From contig JAHBZB010000001.1 in the NCBI GenBank assembly GCA_019635635.1, positions 62,001 through 126,000 on the forward strand: a stretch of DNA of 64,000 nucleotides, in the 5' to 3' direction. Positions 34,517 through 43,107 of this stretch are shown here, one piece after another. Below the pieces are notes generated by a model. It was not told the DNA's origin, did no database searches, and saw nothing but the letters and a program-made list of their open reading frames with translations. This stretch comes from Xanthobacteraceae bacterium (lineage in GTDB: Bacteria; Pseudomonadota; Alphaproteobacteria; Rhizobiales; Xanthobacteraceae). Every line of letters starts with the position of its first letter. The first letter of the stretch is position 1. The translations under genes were made by a program, and so were the position numbers.

Positions 34517-34625
34517 ATATGAAAAGCAGCATTTTCGGCAAAAATTCCTCAGGGTGCTGAATTCCAACCCCGTTACCTCAAGTTACAAAACGCTAATTTC
34601 TTTCTTCACATGAAGGAAAATTAGT

Positions 34626-35108
34626 ATGTCCCAGGAACTTGAGAGATTGCTCAAAATAGTCGAAGGCCGGCGGTGTTGGGGCGACGAACCATCACCTGAA
34701 CTCATCGAGCGAATAGAAGAGGAAAGACGAAAGCTTCGACCATCACAAGAACTGCAGGATACTCTCACAGCCCTACGACAACTTTGGTTTAGTTCAGCAG
34801 GTTCGACGAAGCGAGACAGGCATATTCCGTTCCTAGGGGAACTGTACCGTGAGGTGCAAAACTACCGTTACCTCAAGACGCTCGACGATCTGAAAGCCGG
34901 TCTCACGAAGTTCTATGATGTAGACCCCTTCAACCGGGATGCCTACTCGATGTTGCTGGTCGCAGTTTGCGGTCCAAATCTCAGCCGCAAGGTTCGCTCC
35001 ACATGGGCGGCCTGTTTGCGAACGGTGGAGCGGAACAAAACACCGAAAGACTTGGGGGCGGCTCAAATTCTACGACTTGGCGGCATTAACCGCTGCGCGC
35101 AACGGTAG
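34626..35108 (+). CDS. Hypothetical protein
   Basis: 160 residues, mostly helical and charged, no family recognised. A GAAGGA site at 34612-34617 supports ATG 34626. The 108 bp before it hold no gene. The 250-bp gap after it contains a pair of 16-bp direct repeats and no credible coding sequence. Confidence 0.6.
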   Translation: MSQELERLLKIVEGRRCWGDEPSPELIERIEEERRKLRPSQELQDTLTALRQLWFSSAGSTKRDRHIPFLGELYREVQNYRYLKTLDDLKAGLTKFYDVDPFNRDAYSMLLVAVCGPNLSRKVRSTWAACLRTVERNKTPKDLGAAQILRLGGINRCAQR

Positions 35109-35122
35109 CTACTCGTACTCAT

Positions 35123-35168
35123 GTAGCGACGTCCGGGACCCGCTTCATCGAAGTAGCGATGTCCGGGA
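35123..35168. repeat. Direct repeat GTAGCGAYGTCCGGGA, two copies
   Basis: GTAGCGACGTCCGGGA at 35123-35138 recurs at 35153-35168 with one change (C to T), a 30-bp pitch. It lies in the 249-bp non-coding gap downstream of the HUH Rep-like gene. It could be iteron-type Rep binding sites; two copies are weak evidence. Confidence 0.4.
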
Positions 35169-35357
35169 GCCAAATAGTTGTCTGCTACAGGTTTGTCCGT
35201 GATCTCGCCGTCCGCAATCTCTTTCACTCTCCATAGCAGAATGGATCATCGTGAGTATAGACAGTGTCATCTACGTATTAGATAGCCACTGAGAGTTGGA
35301 AGAGTAGAATACACTGCGTTCCGATTTCAGTCAGCTCGCGGACAAAAAGCTTGCGCG

Positions 35358-36116
35358 TTAGAACCGCTGAAAAAGCCGCTGCACGATCCCCCATCTGTCT
35401 AGCAGTGGCATTAGTTCCGCAAGGTGGATCGCGGACACAGACGGTGCCTTATTGTTCAGATCCGGACGCGGCTGCTTAATCTTGAATGTGCTCTTTAAGG
35501 TGTAGGTAGCAACACCCAAAACTTCGGCTTTCCGAACCGCCTTTACGACAACCGAGGAGCTACCTGGAAAGTACTGTTTTAGCGCGGTACGGGCGTCCTC
35601 CGAGGAAGACTTAATCAGGATATGCCAATGTGGTTGCCAGTGCGAATTTCCATTCGCACTCACGTTGAATGAGAAATCGATCCCGCCGACTGCTATTGAT
35701 CCCGACAAGGCGCCGCGCGCAAATTGCTTTCGTAATCGATCTTTTGCTAATTTTGGATTGTAGTCGCTTAAATCCCCCAGCTTGAACTTTTCAGGGGGGA
35801 CAAGCGTCACAAAGCACCAATCTTCATCATCAGCGCAAATGAGCTGGGCAATCTGTCCGGCCCAACGCAAACGAAATGCTCGCATACATGTTGGACATGC
35901 GCCTGAGTGACAACGTTTACCCTTCTTACACTTGGACAGCTTGTCCGCGAGCTTACGCGAACGCGTTCCACCGGCTGCCAGAATCTGCACAAGTGCTCGC
36001 AACCTTAGAAGGCACAGGCCCGTACTCTCGAAAACTTCTAGCCTTTTCGCAGCGCTCCACTTCCTCGAAGGTGCATGGCTGTAAAAAATCTGATCTGCGT
36101 ACCTGAGCCGTTTCAA
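35358..36116 (-). CDS. HUH-type replication initiator (Rep) protein
   Basis: A 252-residue protein with a zinc-finger-like CKKGKRCHSGACPTC near residues 62-76, the HUH metal motif QPHWHIL, and a downstream YTLK (Tyr-x-x-Lys) suited to the nicking tyrosine. This is the layout of rolling-circle replication initiators found in integrative elements. It lies 4 bp after the AlpA-like gene. It would nick and replicate the excised circle. A relaxase-like role in transfer is the alternative. Confidence 0.85.
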   Translation of the reverse strand: MKRLRYADQIFYSHAPSRKWSAAKRLEVFESTGLCLLRLRALVQILAAGGTRSRKLADKLSKCKKGKRCHSGACPTCMRAFRLRWAGQIAQLICADDEDWCFVTLVPPEKFKLGDLSDYNPKLAKDRLRKQFARGALSGSIAVGGIDFSFNVSANGNSHWQPHWHILIKSSSEDARTALKQYFPGSSSVVVKAVRKAEVLGVATYTLKSTFKIKQPRPDLNNKAPSVSAIHLAELMPLLDRWGIVQRLFQRF

Positions 36117-36119
36117 GGG

Positions 36120-36302
36120 TTAAAAACCCATCTTCGGTAGCGACTCTAAAAGTGCTATAAGTTCGCTTTTGCGAACCAGCGTTCGCCGACCCAGCTTTAG
36201 GGGATTTAATCTTCCCTCATAAGCAAGTTCGTAAAAGAACGTCCTTTTGATGCGAAGGAATTCGCAAGCTTCCTTTACCGAGAGCACTTCAGAGTTTGGC
36301 AT
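36120..36302 (-). CDS. AlpA/MerR-type excisionase-like DNA-binding protein
   Basis: A 60-residue winged-helix protein: LSVKEACEFLRIKRTFFYEL, then AYEGRLNPLKLGRRTLVRKS. Such proteins direct integrase toward excision or activate element genes. A GTG at 36311 is possible, but ATG 36302 has a better ribosome site (AGAGG), which lies inside a hairpin (36307-36329). It is upstream of rep in the same operon. Confidence 0.85.
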   Translation of the reverse strand: MPNSEVLSVKEACEFLRIKRTFFYELAYEGRLNPLKLGRRTLVRKSELIALLESLPKMGF

Positions 36303-36306
36303 TCTA

Positions 36307-36329
36307 GACACCTCTTAGGTTGAGGTGTC
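36307..36329 (-). promoter_or_regulatory. Perfect hairpin in the leader of the excisionase gene
   Basis: GACACCTC (36307-36314) and GAGGTGTC (36322-36329) form an 8-bp perfect stem with a 7-base loop. Read on the minus strand, the 3' arm contains the AGAGG ribosome site of the AlpA-like gene, so the hairpin could block translation or serve as an operator. Confidence 0.55.
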
Positions 36330-36364
36330 CTTCTCAAGAAACTTTTTTGGCAGAAAAAGCCCGG

Positions 36365-37129
36365 CTATTTTTTGCCTAACAAGTTTCTCCAATCTTCGCG
36401 ACGGGTTGCCTTAAACTCTTCCTCCATTTCCTTATAATATTTTTCCTTGGCAAGCTTTATTTTTTGATCTGTTGCCTTCTCCGATTGCAATTTCCGCTTG
36501 GTATGGATCCAACCTAACTCCAAAAAATTTCTGAAAATATCATCTTTGGCAGTAAACATATCTCTTAGATTTCGTCTTAGCGTGGAGGCATTGATCTTTT
36601 CCCCTCCTATCGTTTCGGTCTTTGAGAATAATTCAGGCGTCATAGATCCTGGATTTCTTCGGGCAGCGTCCGCAAATGCACGACCAATCTCAAAATACTT
36701 TTGTGACGTTAGCCCCTTTGGCCGACCTTTTTGCTGAGACCACGCCAAGGCTAGAATTAATATGCGCCAATCTTTATAGTCTGTGTGGTCTAGGCCGATC
36801 TGCTGAAATAACTCAATCGCCGGCATATCGATCGAACGATCACCATCTAAAACTGCAGGCTGATCCCTTTCCCCTACCATTATCCATGGACCGTTGATCA
36901 GAGCTGCTCTTCTAGCAATCGTTTCGACCAAATCCTTTCTCCTTTTTCCCTTTTTAGGATGAAGAATGGTGTCAAGAACTTTGATCGAGCGAGCTAGCAT
37001 CTGATCGGAATGTTTGTGATGGAAGTCTTCGACGTCAAAGCCGCTCTCGTCCGTTTCCTCATTTGACATAGAAATTCTCATTTGCCGGTTTATTTTCATG
37101 CCATTCTTAGCAAGTTGGCGCCGAGCCAA
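36365..37129 (-). CDS. Hypothetical protein of the integrase module
   Basis: 254 residues, helical and very charged, ending in a lysine/glutamate-rich coiled stretch (KLAKEKYYKEMEEEFKATRR). It contains SQKYFEIGRAFADAARRN and STLRRNLRDMFTAKD. No family recognised. It starts 8 bp after the integrase stop, so the two are probably co-transcribed. Internal ATGs (residues 11 and 21) are alternative starts. Confidence 0.6.
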   Translation of the reverse strand: MARRQLAKNGMKINRQMRISMSNEETDESGFDVEDFHHKHSDQMLARSIKVLDTILHPKKGKRRKDLVETIARRAALINGPWIMVGERDQPAVLDGDRSIDMPAIELFQQIGLDHTDYKDWRILILALAWSQQKGRPKGLTSQKYFEIGRAFADAARRNPGSMTPELFSKTETIGGEKINASTLRRNLRDMFTAKDDIFRNFLELGWIHTKRKLQSEKATDQKIKLAKEKYYKEMEEEFKATRREDWRNLLGKK

Positions 37130-37136
37130 GAAGCCT

Positions 37137-38459
37137 TCAGGTACCCGACTTTAAAGATTGGCCGTTTGTCGGTACATCGTCCGAATGGCTGTCGCTGGTA
37201 CCGAAGCGATTGAACTCGATCACGTTGTCTAAGGCCAACCCGAGAATCACACGCAATCGGCCCTCCCAAGCGGCGAGCGCCCTTTCCTTCTCTGCCATGC
37301 GCTCGGTCTTTACGTAATGACGCACAAGAGTTCGGGTTTGGCCACTGCCACCCGACTGATGTCCCAATATCGCTGCGACCGTATCAAGTGGAATGCCGAG
37401 ATCGACCATGCCGGTCGCCGCTGTTCGCCGCAGGTCGTGGCTTGTAAAATGGTCGATCGGCATATCAGAGCGCCTTTTTACGAGAAGGTTGCCAACATTG
37501 ACGGAGCGAAGCGTGTTGCCGAACTCGGATGCGAAAAGTCTTCCATCTTGCGTCTCATCAACCCGCGAAACGACAATCTCTCGCACCATACCCATCAAAG
37601 GCAGAGTCCGAGGCTTCCCATTCTTCGATCTCTCCGCGGGTAACGTCCAAATCGAACTTTCCAGATCAACTTCGCTCGCCTTCATTCCGCAAATTTCACC
37701 GCATCGAGATCCAAGAAGCAATTGGAGCTTCAGGATATCGCAGTGATGCTGGGGTAGGTTGGACGGCACCAGCCACGCCCAAAGCGAGGCAACCTCTTCC
37801 GATGACAGCGTGCGATCACGAATAGAACCGGACGAGTACGAATTGAGTCCATCAACCGGGTTCACATTTATGTAGTCCTGGGCCTGGGCCCAACGCATCA
37901 TTGTTCCAAGAACCTGCCGCTGCTGCTCAGCTTCGCGCAGATACCCTCTATCTGCGACCGCATCGAGAATTTCGCGAATATCGCGACGCTTAATGTCTGC
38001 TGCAGCATATTTCAGAAGCTTCTTCAGCGAACGCTTGAGCCGCAATTCGATTTCATGTGCCGTCCGTAAGCGCCCCCGAAGCCGGCGCTTGGCGTAGACC
38101 TCAATCAGTTCCGAAACTGAAACCCGGCGCTGTTCTTCGATTTGCTTTCGTGCAACTTCTTGAACCAAGTCGCGACCATCGCGAGCGGCCTTGCGGATTT
38201 CGTTTGCCCGGATCCGCGCTTCTTCGAGCCCGATGAGCTTCATCATCCCGAGTGACACGCGCCGCACGCGTCCGCGCTTTACCCGATACGAAAAATCCCA
38301 AGTCATCGCGCCGTTTGTCGCCACCCGCACAGCCAAGCCCGGACAACGCGTATCCGGTACGCGGTACGGCTTCTCCTCGGCCTTCAATGCCTGAATAGCC
38401 AAATGCGTTAGTGCTTTTGCTGGACGTGTACTTCCCGATCCACCCGACATGCTTTTCAT
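37137..38459 (-). CDS. P4-type site-specific tyrosine integrase
   Basis: About 440 residues. The N-terminal DUF4102-like part (KPYRVPDTRCPGLAVRVATN) precedes a catalytic domain with R in GSRCGEICG, HDLRR, GHQSGG and the nucleophile Y in RHYVKT. The frame is open to 38540, but the family start is at ATG 38459 or 38450. It is the outermost gene of the island and reads inward. Beyond it lies a truncated glycosyltransferase gene, so the attachment site is probably at about 38590-38635. Confidence 0.93.
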   Translation of the reverse strand: MKSMSGGSGSTRPAKALTHLAIQALKAEEKPYRVPDTRCPGLAVRVATNGAMTWDFSYRVKRGRVRRVSLGMMKLIGLEEARIRANEIRKAARDGRDLVQEVARKQIEEQRRVSVSELIEVYAKRRLRGRLRTAHEIELRLKRSLKKLLKYAAADIKRRDIREILDAVADRGYLREAEQQRQVLGTMMRWAQAQDYINVNPVDGLNSYSSGSIRDRTLSSEEVASLWAWLVPSNLPQHHCDILKLQLLLGSRCGEICGMKASEVDLESSIWTLPAERSKNGKPRTLPLMGMVREIVVSRVDETQDGRLFASEFGNTLRSVNVGNLLVKRRSDMPIDHFTSHDLRRTAATGMVDLGIPLDTVAAILGHQSGGSGQTRTLVRHYVKTERMAEKERALAAWEGRLRVILGLALDNVIEFNRFGTSDSHSDDVPTNGQSLKSGT

Positions 38460-38607
38460 CGCTTTCCGTCGCAACACTGTCGCAACAAAATCGTCGTTTC
38501 CGAGCGAATTTTCACGATCAACTGCGAACAAGAATAGCACGATTAGTCGAGTGATATCAGTGTGCTGACAAACTTCTACGAACTTTGACGAACACCAAGA
38601 TAAGTTT
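38460..38607. other. Integrase upstream region and inferred right attachment site
   Basis: There is no gene in this gap. The glycosyltransferase homology to the right begins abruptly at about 38608 (reading WLQTYLVHM), and the sequence just left of it does not continue that protein. The island/core junction should therefore be within about 38590-38635. A matching copy at the other end of the island was not found by eye. Confidence 0.4.
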
Positions 38608-39048
38608 TGGCTACAGACCTATTTAGTCCACATGCGCGATCCGCTTCTGCTCCTGAAGCAACTCAAGTGGCGCGGGTTTCTCGCCTTCCAGCTTCTGATC
38701 GGCGGTTCGGTGCTTGCGGCGCTCGTGCATCCCTTGTTCTTCGCGTGGCTCTTGCTCGATTCCGCATTCGGCTCGCTGCTTTCGCCGGCGACTTCGGCGT
38801 TGCAGTGGTCGCAGAAGGGGCTCGCTTTCGCGACATTGGCGAGCGGATATATCGCGTCCGCGGTGCTTGCCTTTGTCGGCATGCGCCGGCGCGGCGCGAT
38901 TACCTCGGCCTGGGTATTGCTGACGATTCCGGCTTACTGGCTGCTGCTTTCCGCCGCCGCGTGGCGCGCGGTGTGGAAACTCGTCGTTGCGCCTTATCAG
39001 TGGGAGAAGACCGCGCACGGCGTCGCCCGGCGAAGATCCATGCGCTGA
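38608..39048 (+). pseudogene. 3' fragment of a family 2 glycosyltransferase gene
   Basis: Read through from 38608 the frame gives WLQTYLVHMRDPLLLLKQLK, then several hydrophobic helices and the tail VAPYQWEKTAHGVARR. This is the C-terminal part of membrane glycosyltransferases, whose motif RWFKGWLQT-LVHMR is cut at its W. The catalytic N-terminal domain is absent and is not elsewhere in the window. The ATG at 38632 could still start a short peptide, but no function is expected. High GC shows it belongs to the core chromosome. Confidence 0.8.
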
Positions 39049-39057
39049 TGATAAAAA

Positions 39058-39642
39058 TCAGAGGCGCTTGCGTAAATCAGCGGCCGCCGCGTCCGCATCG
39101 CGCTTCAAGTTGAAGGGCGCGATGAATTTTCCGTTCTTGTCCATCAGATAGACGATCGCGGTGTGATCCATGGTATAGCCGCCGCCTTCGAGCGGCACGC
39201 GCTTGGCGTACACATAATAAGCCTTCTTCACCGCCTCGATCTGCTCGTTCGTGCCGCTGAGACCGGAGATGCGCGGGTGAAAGCTCGAAAGATAAAGTTT
39301 CAGTTTCTCGGGCGTGTCGCGCTCGGGGTCGACGGTGATGAAGATCGCGCTCACCTTCTCGGCATCCGGGCCGAGCCGGTTGAACACTTCCGACACCTCG
39401 AACAATGTGGTCGGGCAAATATCCGGGCAATGCGTGAAACCGAAAAAGACCAGAAACGGCTTGCCGCGGAAGTCGGCGTCGGTGACCGTTTTCCCGTTCT
39501 GATCGACGAGCTGGAACGGGCCGCCGACCGAGGAAGGCCGCGTCTGCTCGGAAGGGCCGAAGGCAAAGATACCGGCCGTCAGCGCCAGCGCGCCGGCCGC
39601 GAAAGCGGCGAGAACGGCGAGCGTGCGGATCGAACGGCTCAT
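39058..39642 (-). CDS. SCO1/SenC family copper-binding protein
   Basis: A 194-residue protein with an N-terminal membrane anchor, the thioredoxin-like CPDIC copper motif (FGFTHCPDICPTTL) and the distal ligand histidine in TMDHTAIVYL. It helps place copper in cytochrome c oxidase on the periplasmic side. It converges with the glycosyltransferase remnant (9-bp gap) and follows a small membrane protein gene. Confidence 0.93.
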   Translation of the reverse strand: MSRSIRTLAVLAAFAAGALALTAGIFAFGPSEQTRPSSVGGPFQLVDQNGKTVTDADFRGKPFLVFFGFTHCPDICPTTLFEVSEVFNRLGPDAEKVSAIFITVDPERDTPEKLKLYLSSFHPRISGLSGTNEQIEAVKKAYYVYAKRVPLEGGGYTMDHTAIVYLMDKNGKFIAPFNLKRDADAAAADLRKRL

Positions 39643-39651
39643 TGGAAAACT

Positions 39652-39819
39652 TCAGAAGCAGGCGGCGATGCCGGCCGCGACCATGTCGAAAAAGACCTTG
39701 GTTCCGAACCACGACCACATGAAACCCGCCACCGCCGCCAGGGCGCCGAAAAAGACTGCCACACCGAGCAAAAGCGGGCGTGAAGACGGCGTAAACGCGG
39801 TGGGTACGGGCTCAGCCAT
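39652..39819 (-). CDS. Small single-helix membrane protein upstream of SCO1
   Basis: A 55-residue frame from ATG 39819: MAEPVPTAFTPSSRPLLLGV followed by a hydrophobic helix with FMWSWFGTKVFFDM. It ends 9 bp before the SCO1 start and shares its high GC and codon use. No family is assigned; small membrane proteins of this kind accompany cytochrome oxidase assembly genes, which is the likely context. Confidence 0.65.
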   Translation of the reverse strand: MAEPVPTAFTPSSRPLLLGVAVFFGALAAVAGFMWSWFGTKVFFDMVAAGIAACF

Positions 39820-40016
39820 AGGTCTTAGCTAGGGTTCGCAAGCCGCGACGTCAACAACAAGAGTGCTTCCCACCGCACTGCACAGTGTCGCTGTGGCAGG
39901 CTGTCACAAAAGTAGCTAGCCTTTGGGGAGAAGGCAGGCCCGTCGCGCGATTGTCGCAATAGAGAGAACCTGCCTCGCTAGGATTCGGAAGAAACCCACC
40001 AAGGCGAGTGTTCCCT

Positions 40017-41339
40017 ATGAAACCGACGAAACTGCTGCCTAGCTTTGCTTTTGCCGCCGCTACTTTCCTTGCCACGCCCGCGTCCGCGCAAGTCGAAATC
40101 CAGTGGTGGCATGCGCTCACCGGCGCGAACAACGACGTGGTCGTGCGCCTCGCCGACGAGTTCAACAAGTCGCAGAACGAATACAAGGTCGTGCCGAGCT
40201 ACAAGGGCGGCTATGCCGACACTATGAACGCCGGCATAGCCGCGTTCCGCGCCGGCAACGCGCCGCACATCTTGCAAGTATTTGAAGTCGGCACCGCGAC
40301 GATGATGGCCGCGAAAGGCGCGATCAAGCCGGTCTACCAGATGATGGCGGAAGCCGGAGAGAAGTTCGATCCGAACGCTTATCTGCCCACAATCACTGGC
40401 TACTACTCGACGCTGAAGGGCGAAATGCTCTCCTTCCCCTTCAACTCGTCCTCGACCGTGATGTGGTACAATAAGGACGCGTTCAAGAAAGCCGGCTTGG
40501 ACCCGAACGCGCCGCCGAAAACCTGGCCGGAAGTCTTCGCTGCGGCGAAGAAACTGAAAGCCGCGGGCTACGACAAATGCGGCTTCTCGAACGCCTGGGC
40601 GACCTGGGTGAACATCGAGCAGTTCTCCTCGTGGCACAATCTTCCGATCGGCACCAAGGGCAACGGCATGGACGGTTTCGACACCGTGCTGACCTTCAAC
40701 AACCCGACCGTGCTGCGCCATCTCGAAACGCTGGTCGAACTCCAGAAGGACAAGACCTACGACTATTCAGGCCGCACCAATACCGGCGAAGGCCGCTTCA
40801 CCAGCGGCGAATGCCCGATCTTCCTCACCTCGTCGGGCTTCTTCGGCAACGTCGCCGCGAACGCGAAGTTCGACTGGGGCAACGCGCCGATGCCTTATTA
40901 TCCGGACGTAAACGGTGCTCCGCAGAACTCGATCATCGGCGGCGCTTCGCTCTGGGTCATGGGCGGCAAGAAGGCGGAAGAATATAAAGGCGTCGCCAAG
41001 TTCTTCACTTTCCTTTCGCGCACCGACAAGCAGATCGAACTGCACCAGAAGTCGGGCTATCTCCCGATCACCAAGGCGGCCTACGAGCAGACCAAGGCTT
41101 CGGGCTTCTATAAGGAGAAGCCGTATCTTGAGACGCCGCTCCTGGAACTCACCAACAAGGCGCCGACCGACAACTCGCGCGGGCTTCGCTTCGGCAACAT
41201 GGTGCAGCTCCGCGACATCTGGTGCGAGGAAATCGAGTCCGCGCTCGCCGGCAAGAAGACGGCGAAGCAGGCGCTCGACGACGCGGTGAACCGCGGCAAT
41301 GCGCTGTTGCGGCAGTTCGAGAAGACCGTCTCGCGCTGA
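40017..41339 (+). CDS. ugpB: sn-Glycerol-3-phosphate ABC transporter substrate-binding protein
   Basis: A 440-residue periplasmic protein. It has a clear signal peptide (KPTKLLPSFAFAAATFLATP, then ASAQ) and UgpB features: VEIQWWHALTGANNDVVVRL, YKGGYADTMNAGIAAFRAGN and the tail RGLRFGNMVQLRDIWCEEIE. It captures glycerol-3-phosphate or glycerophosphodiesters. First gene of the ugpBAEC operon. The 197-bp upstream gap has repeated CTGT elements (39891, 39901) that only loosely resemble a Pho box. Confidence 0.93.
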   Translation: MKPTKLLPSFAFAAATFLATPASAQVEIQWWHALTGANNDVVVRLADEFNKSQNEYKVVPSYKGGYADTMNAGIAAFRAGNAPHILQVFEVGTATMMAAKGAIKPVYQMMAEAGEKFDPNAYLPTITGYYSTLKGEMLSFPFNSSSTVMWYNKDAFKKAGLDPNAPPKTWPEVFAAAKKLKAAGYDKCGFSNAWATWVNIEQFSSWHNLPIGTKGNGMDGFDTVLTFNNPTVLRHLETLVELQKDKTYDYSGRTNTGEGRFTSGECPIFLTSSGFFGNVAANAKFDWGNAPMPYYPDVNGAPQNSIIGGASLWVMGGKKAEEYKGVAKFFTFLSRTDKQIELHQKSGYLPITKAAYEQTKASGFYKEKPYLETPLLELTNKAPTDNSRGLRFGNMVQLRDIWCEEIESALAGKKTAKQALDDAVNRGNALLRQFEKTVSR

Positions 41340-41371
41340 GACCGGCAAGTAACGAGTAAGAAGGCAAGCGA

Positions 41372-42253
41372 ATGCAAAAGCGGGCGATATTCGGGGGCAG
41401 GACGCTCCCCTATCTCCTGCTTTTGCCGCAGCTCTTCGTCGTCGGCGTTTTCTTCTACTGGCCCGCGAGCCAGGCGGTTTGGCAGTCGTTCCTGCTGGAA
41501 GACGCCTTCGGCCTGAATACGAGCTTCATCTGGTTCGAAAACTATAAAGAACTGTTCGCGGACGCAGGCTACTACCGCACCATGCTCACGACCGGCGTGT
41601 TCGCGATCATGGTCGCCGGGCTTTCGCTTTCGCTGGCACTCCTGCTCGCCGTGCAGGCCGACAAAAGTATTCACGGCGCGGGCGTCTATAAAACGCTTCT
41701 TATCTGGCCCTACGCGGTCGCGCCGGCAGTCGCGGGCGTGTTGTGGATCTTTATGTTCCAACCTTCGCTCGGCGTGATCGCGCACGCGATGCGCAATTTC
41801 GGCATCGACTGGAATCCGTTGCTCAACGGCAACGACGCGCTGCTGCTCGTGGTCATGGCCTCGACCTGGAAACAGATCAGCTACAATTTCCTGTTCTTCC
41901 TCGCAGGCCTGCAATCGATCCCGCGCGCGGTGATCGAGGCGGCGGCGATCGACGGCGCCTCGCGCACGCGCCGTTTCTGGACCATCATCCTCCCGCTCTT
42001 GTCGCCGACCGTGTTCTTCCTCGTGGTCGTGAACATCGTTTACGTGTTCTTCGACACCTTCGGCATCATCGATGCGATGACGCAGGGCGGCCCCTCGAAA
42101 GCGACCGAGACGCTCGTTTATAAAGTATTCTTCGACGGCCGCTTGGGTGGCAATCTCGGCTCCTCGGCCGCGCAATCCGTGATCCTAATGGTCATGGTGG
42201 TCGCGCTCACCGCGGTGCAGTTCCGCTTCATCGAACGCAAGGTGGCCTACTGA
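41372..42253 (+). CDS. ugpA: Glycerol-3-phosphate ABC transporter permease
   Basis: A 293-residue permease with six hydrophobic segments and the EAA-type loop [20 protein letters not shown]. It forms the channel with UgpE. It lies 32 bp after ugpB and overlaps ugpE by one base (TGATG). Confidence 0.93.
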   Translation: MQKRAIFGGRTLPYLLLLPQLFVVGVFFYWPASQAVWQSFLLEDAFGLNTSFIWFENYKELFADAGYYRTMLTTGVFAIMVAGLSLSLALLLAVQADKSIHGAGVYKTLLIWPYAVAPAVAGVLWIFMFQPSLGVIAHAMRNFGIDWNPLLNGNDALLLVVMASTWKQISYNFLFFLAGLQSIPRAVIEAAAIDGASRTRRFWTIILPLLSPTVFFLVVVNIVYVFFDTFGIIDAMTQGGPSKATETLVYKVFFDGRLGGNLGSSAAQSVILMVMVVALTAVQFRFIERKVAY

Positions 42254-43101
42254 TGGTCGAGCACCGCGGATGGAGCCGCTATATTCCCTATCTCGTGCTT
42301 TCGCTCGGCGTCATGATCGTCGCCTTCCCGGTCTATCTCTGCTTCGTCGGCTCGACGCATCCGCAGGACGTGATCGCGAACGGCAACATGCCGATCACGC
42401 CGGGACCGCTGTTCTTCGAGACCTATTACAAGACGTTGTTCGTCGGCTCCTCGGGTAGCACGCGCGAGCCGGTTTCGACGATGTTGCTCAACAGCTTCAT
42501 CATGGCGAGCATGATCGCAGTCGGGAAAATCGCGATCTCGATCATCTCGGCCTACTCCGTGGTCTATTTCAAGTTTCCGTTCCGGATGGCGGCGTTCTGG
42601 CTGATCTTCGTGACGCTCATGCTGCCGGTCGAGGTCCGCATCTATCCGACCTACAAGATCGCCTCCGACCTGCATCTCTTGGACAGCTACGCGGGTCTCA
42701 CGATTCCGCTGATCGCATCGGCCACCGCGACGCTGTTCTTCCGTCAGTTTTTCCTGACGATACCTGACGAGTTGGTCGAAGCCTCCAAGCTCGACGGCGC
42801 GGGGCCGCTCCGCTTCTTCTGGGATACGGTATTGCCGCTCTCGCGCACCAATATCGCAGCGCTCTTCGTCATTCTCTTCATCTACGGCTGGAACCAGTAT
42901 CTCTGGCCGATCCTGATCACGACCCGCGACGACATGCAGACCATCGTTATCGGCATCAAGAAGATGATCGTCACCGCCGACGCGCTGACCGAATGGAACG
43001 TGGTGTTGGCGACCGCGATGCTCGCGATGCTGCCGCCGGTGATGGTGGTGGTCCTGATGCAGCGCTGGTTCGTAAAAGGTCTCGTGGAAACCGAAAAGTA
43101 A
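42253..43101 (+). CDS. ugpE: Glycerol-3-phosphate ABC transporter permease
   Basis: A 282-residue permease with six transmembrane segments and the EAA loop ELVEASKLDGAGPLRFFWDT. Second channel subunit of the Ugp system; 6 bp before ugpC. Confidence 0.93.
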   Translation: MVEHRGWSRYIPYLVLSLGVMIVAFPVYLCFVGSTHPQDVIANGNMPITPGPLFFETYYKTLFVGSSGSTREPVSTMLLNSFIMASMIAVGKIAISIISAYSVVYFKFPFRMAAFWLIFVTLMLPVEVRIYPTYKIASDLHLLDSYAGLTIPLIASATATLFFRQFFLTIPDELVEASKLDGAGPLRFFWDTVLPLSRTNIAALFVILFIYGWNQYLWPILITTRDDMQTIVIGIKKMIVTADALTEWNVVLATAMLAMLPPVMVVVLMQRWFVKGLVETEK

Positions 43102-43107
43102 TCGCGT

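Noticed and set aside
38607-39113. 168-residue plus-strand frame starting TTG at 38607
   Set aside because: It is the +1 shadow of the glycosyltransferase remnant, whose true frame gives a recognisable protein.
39891-39907. Pho box upstream of ugpB
   Set aside because: CTGTGGC and CTGTCAC are 10 bp apart rather than 11 and the rest of the consensus is poor; noted only as a loose resemblance.
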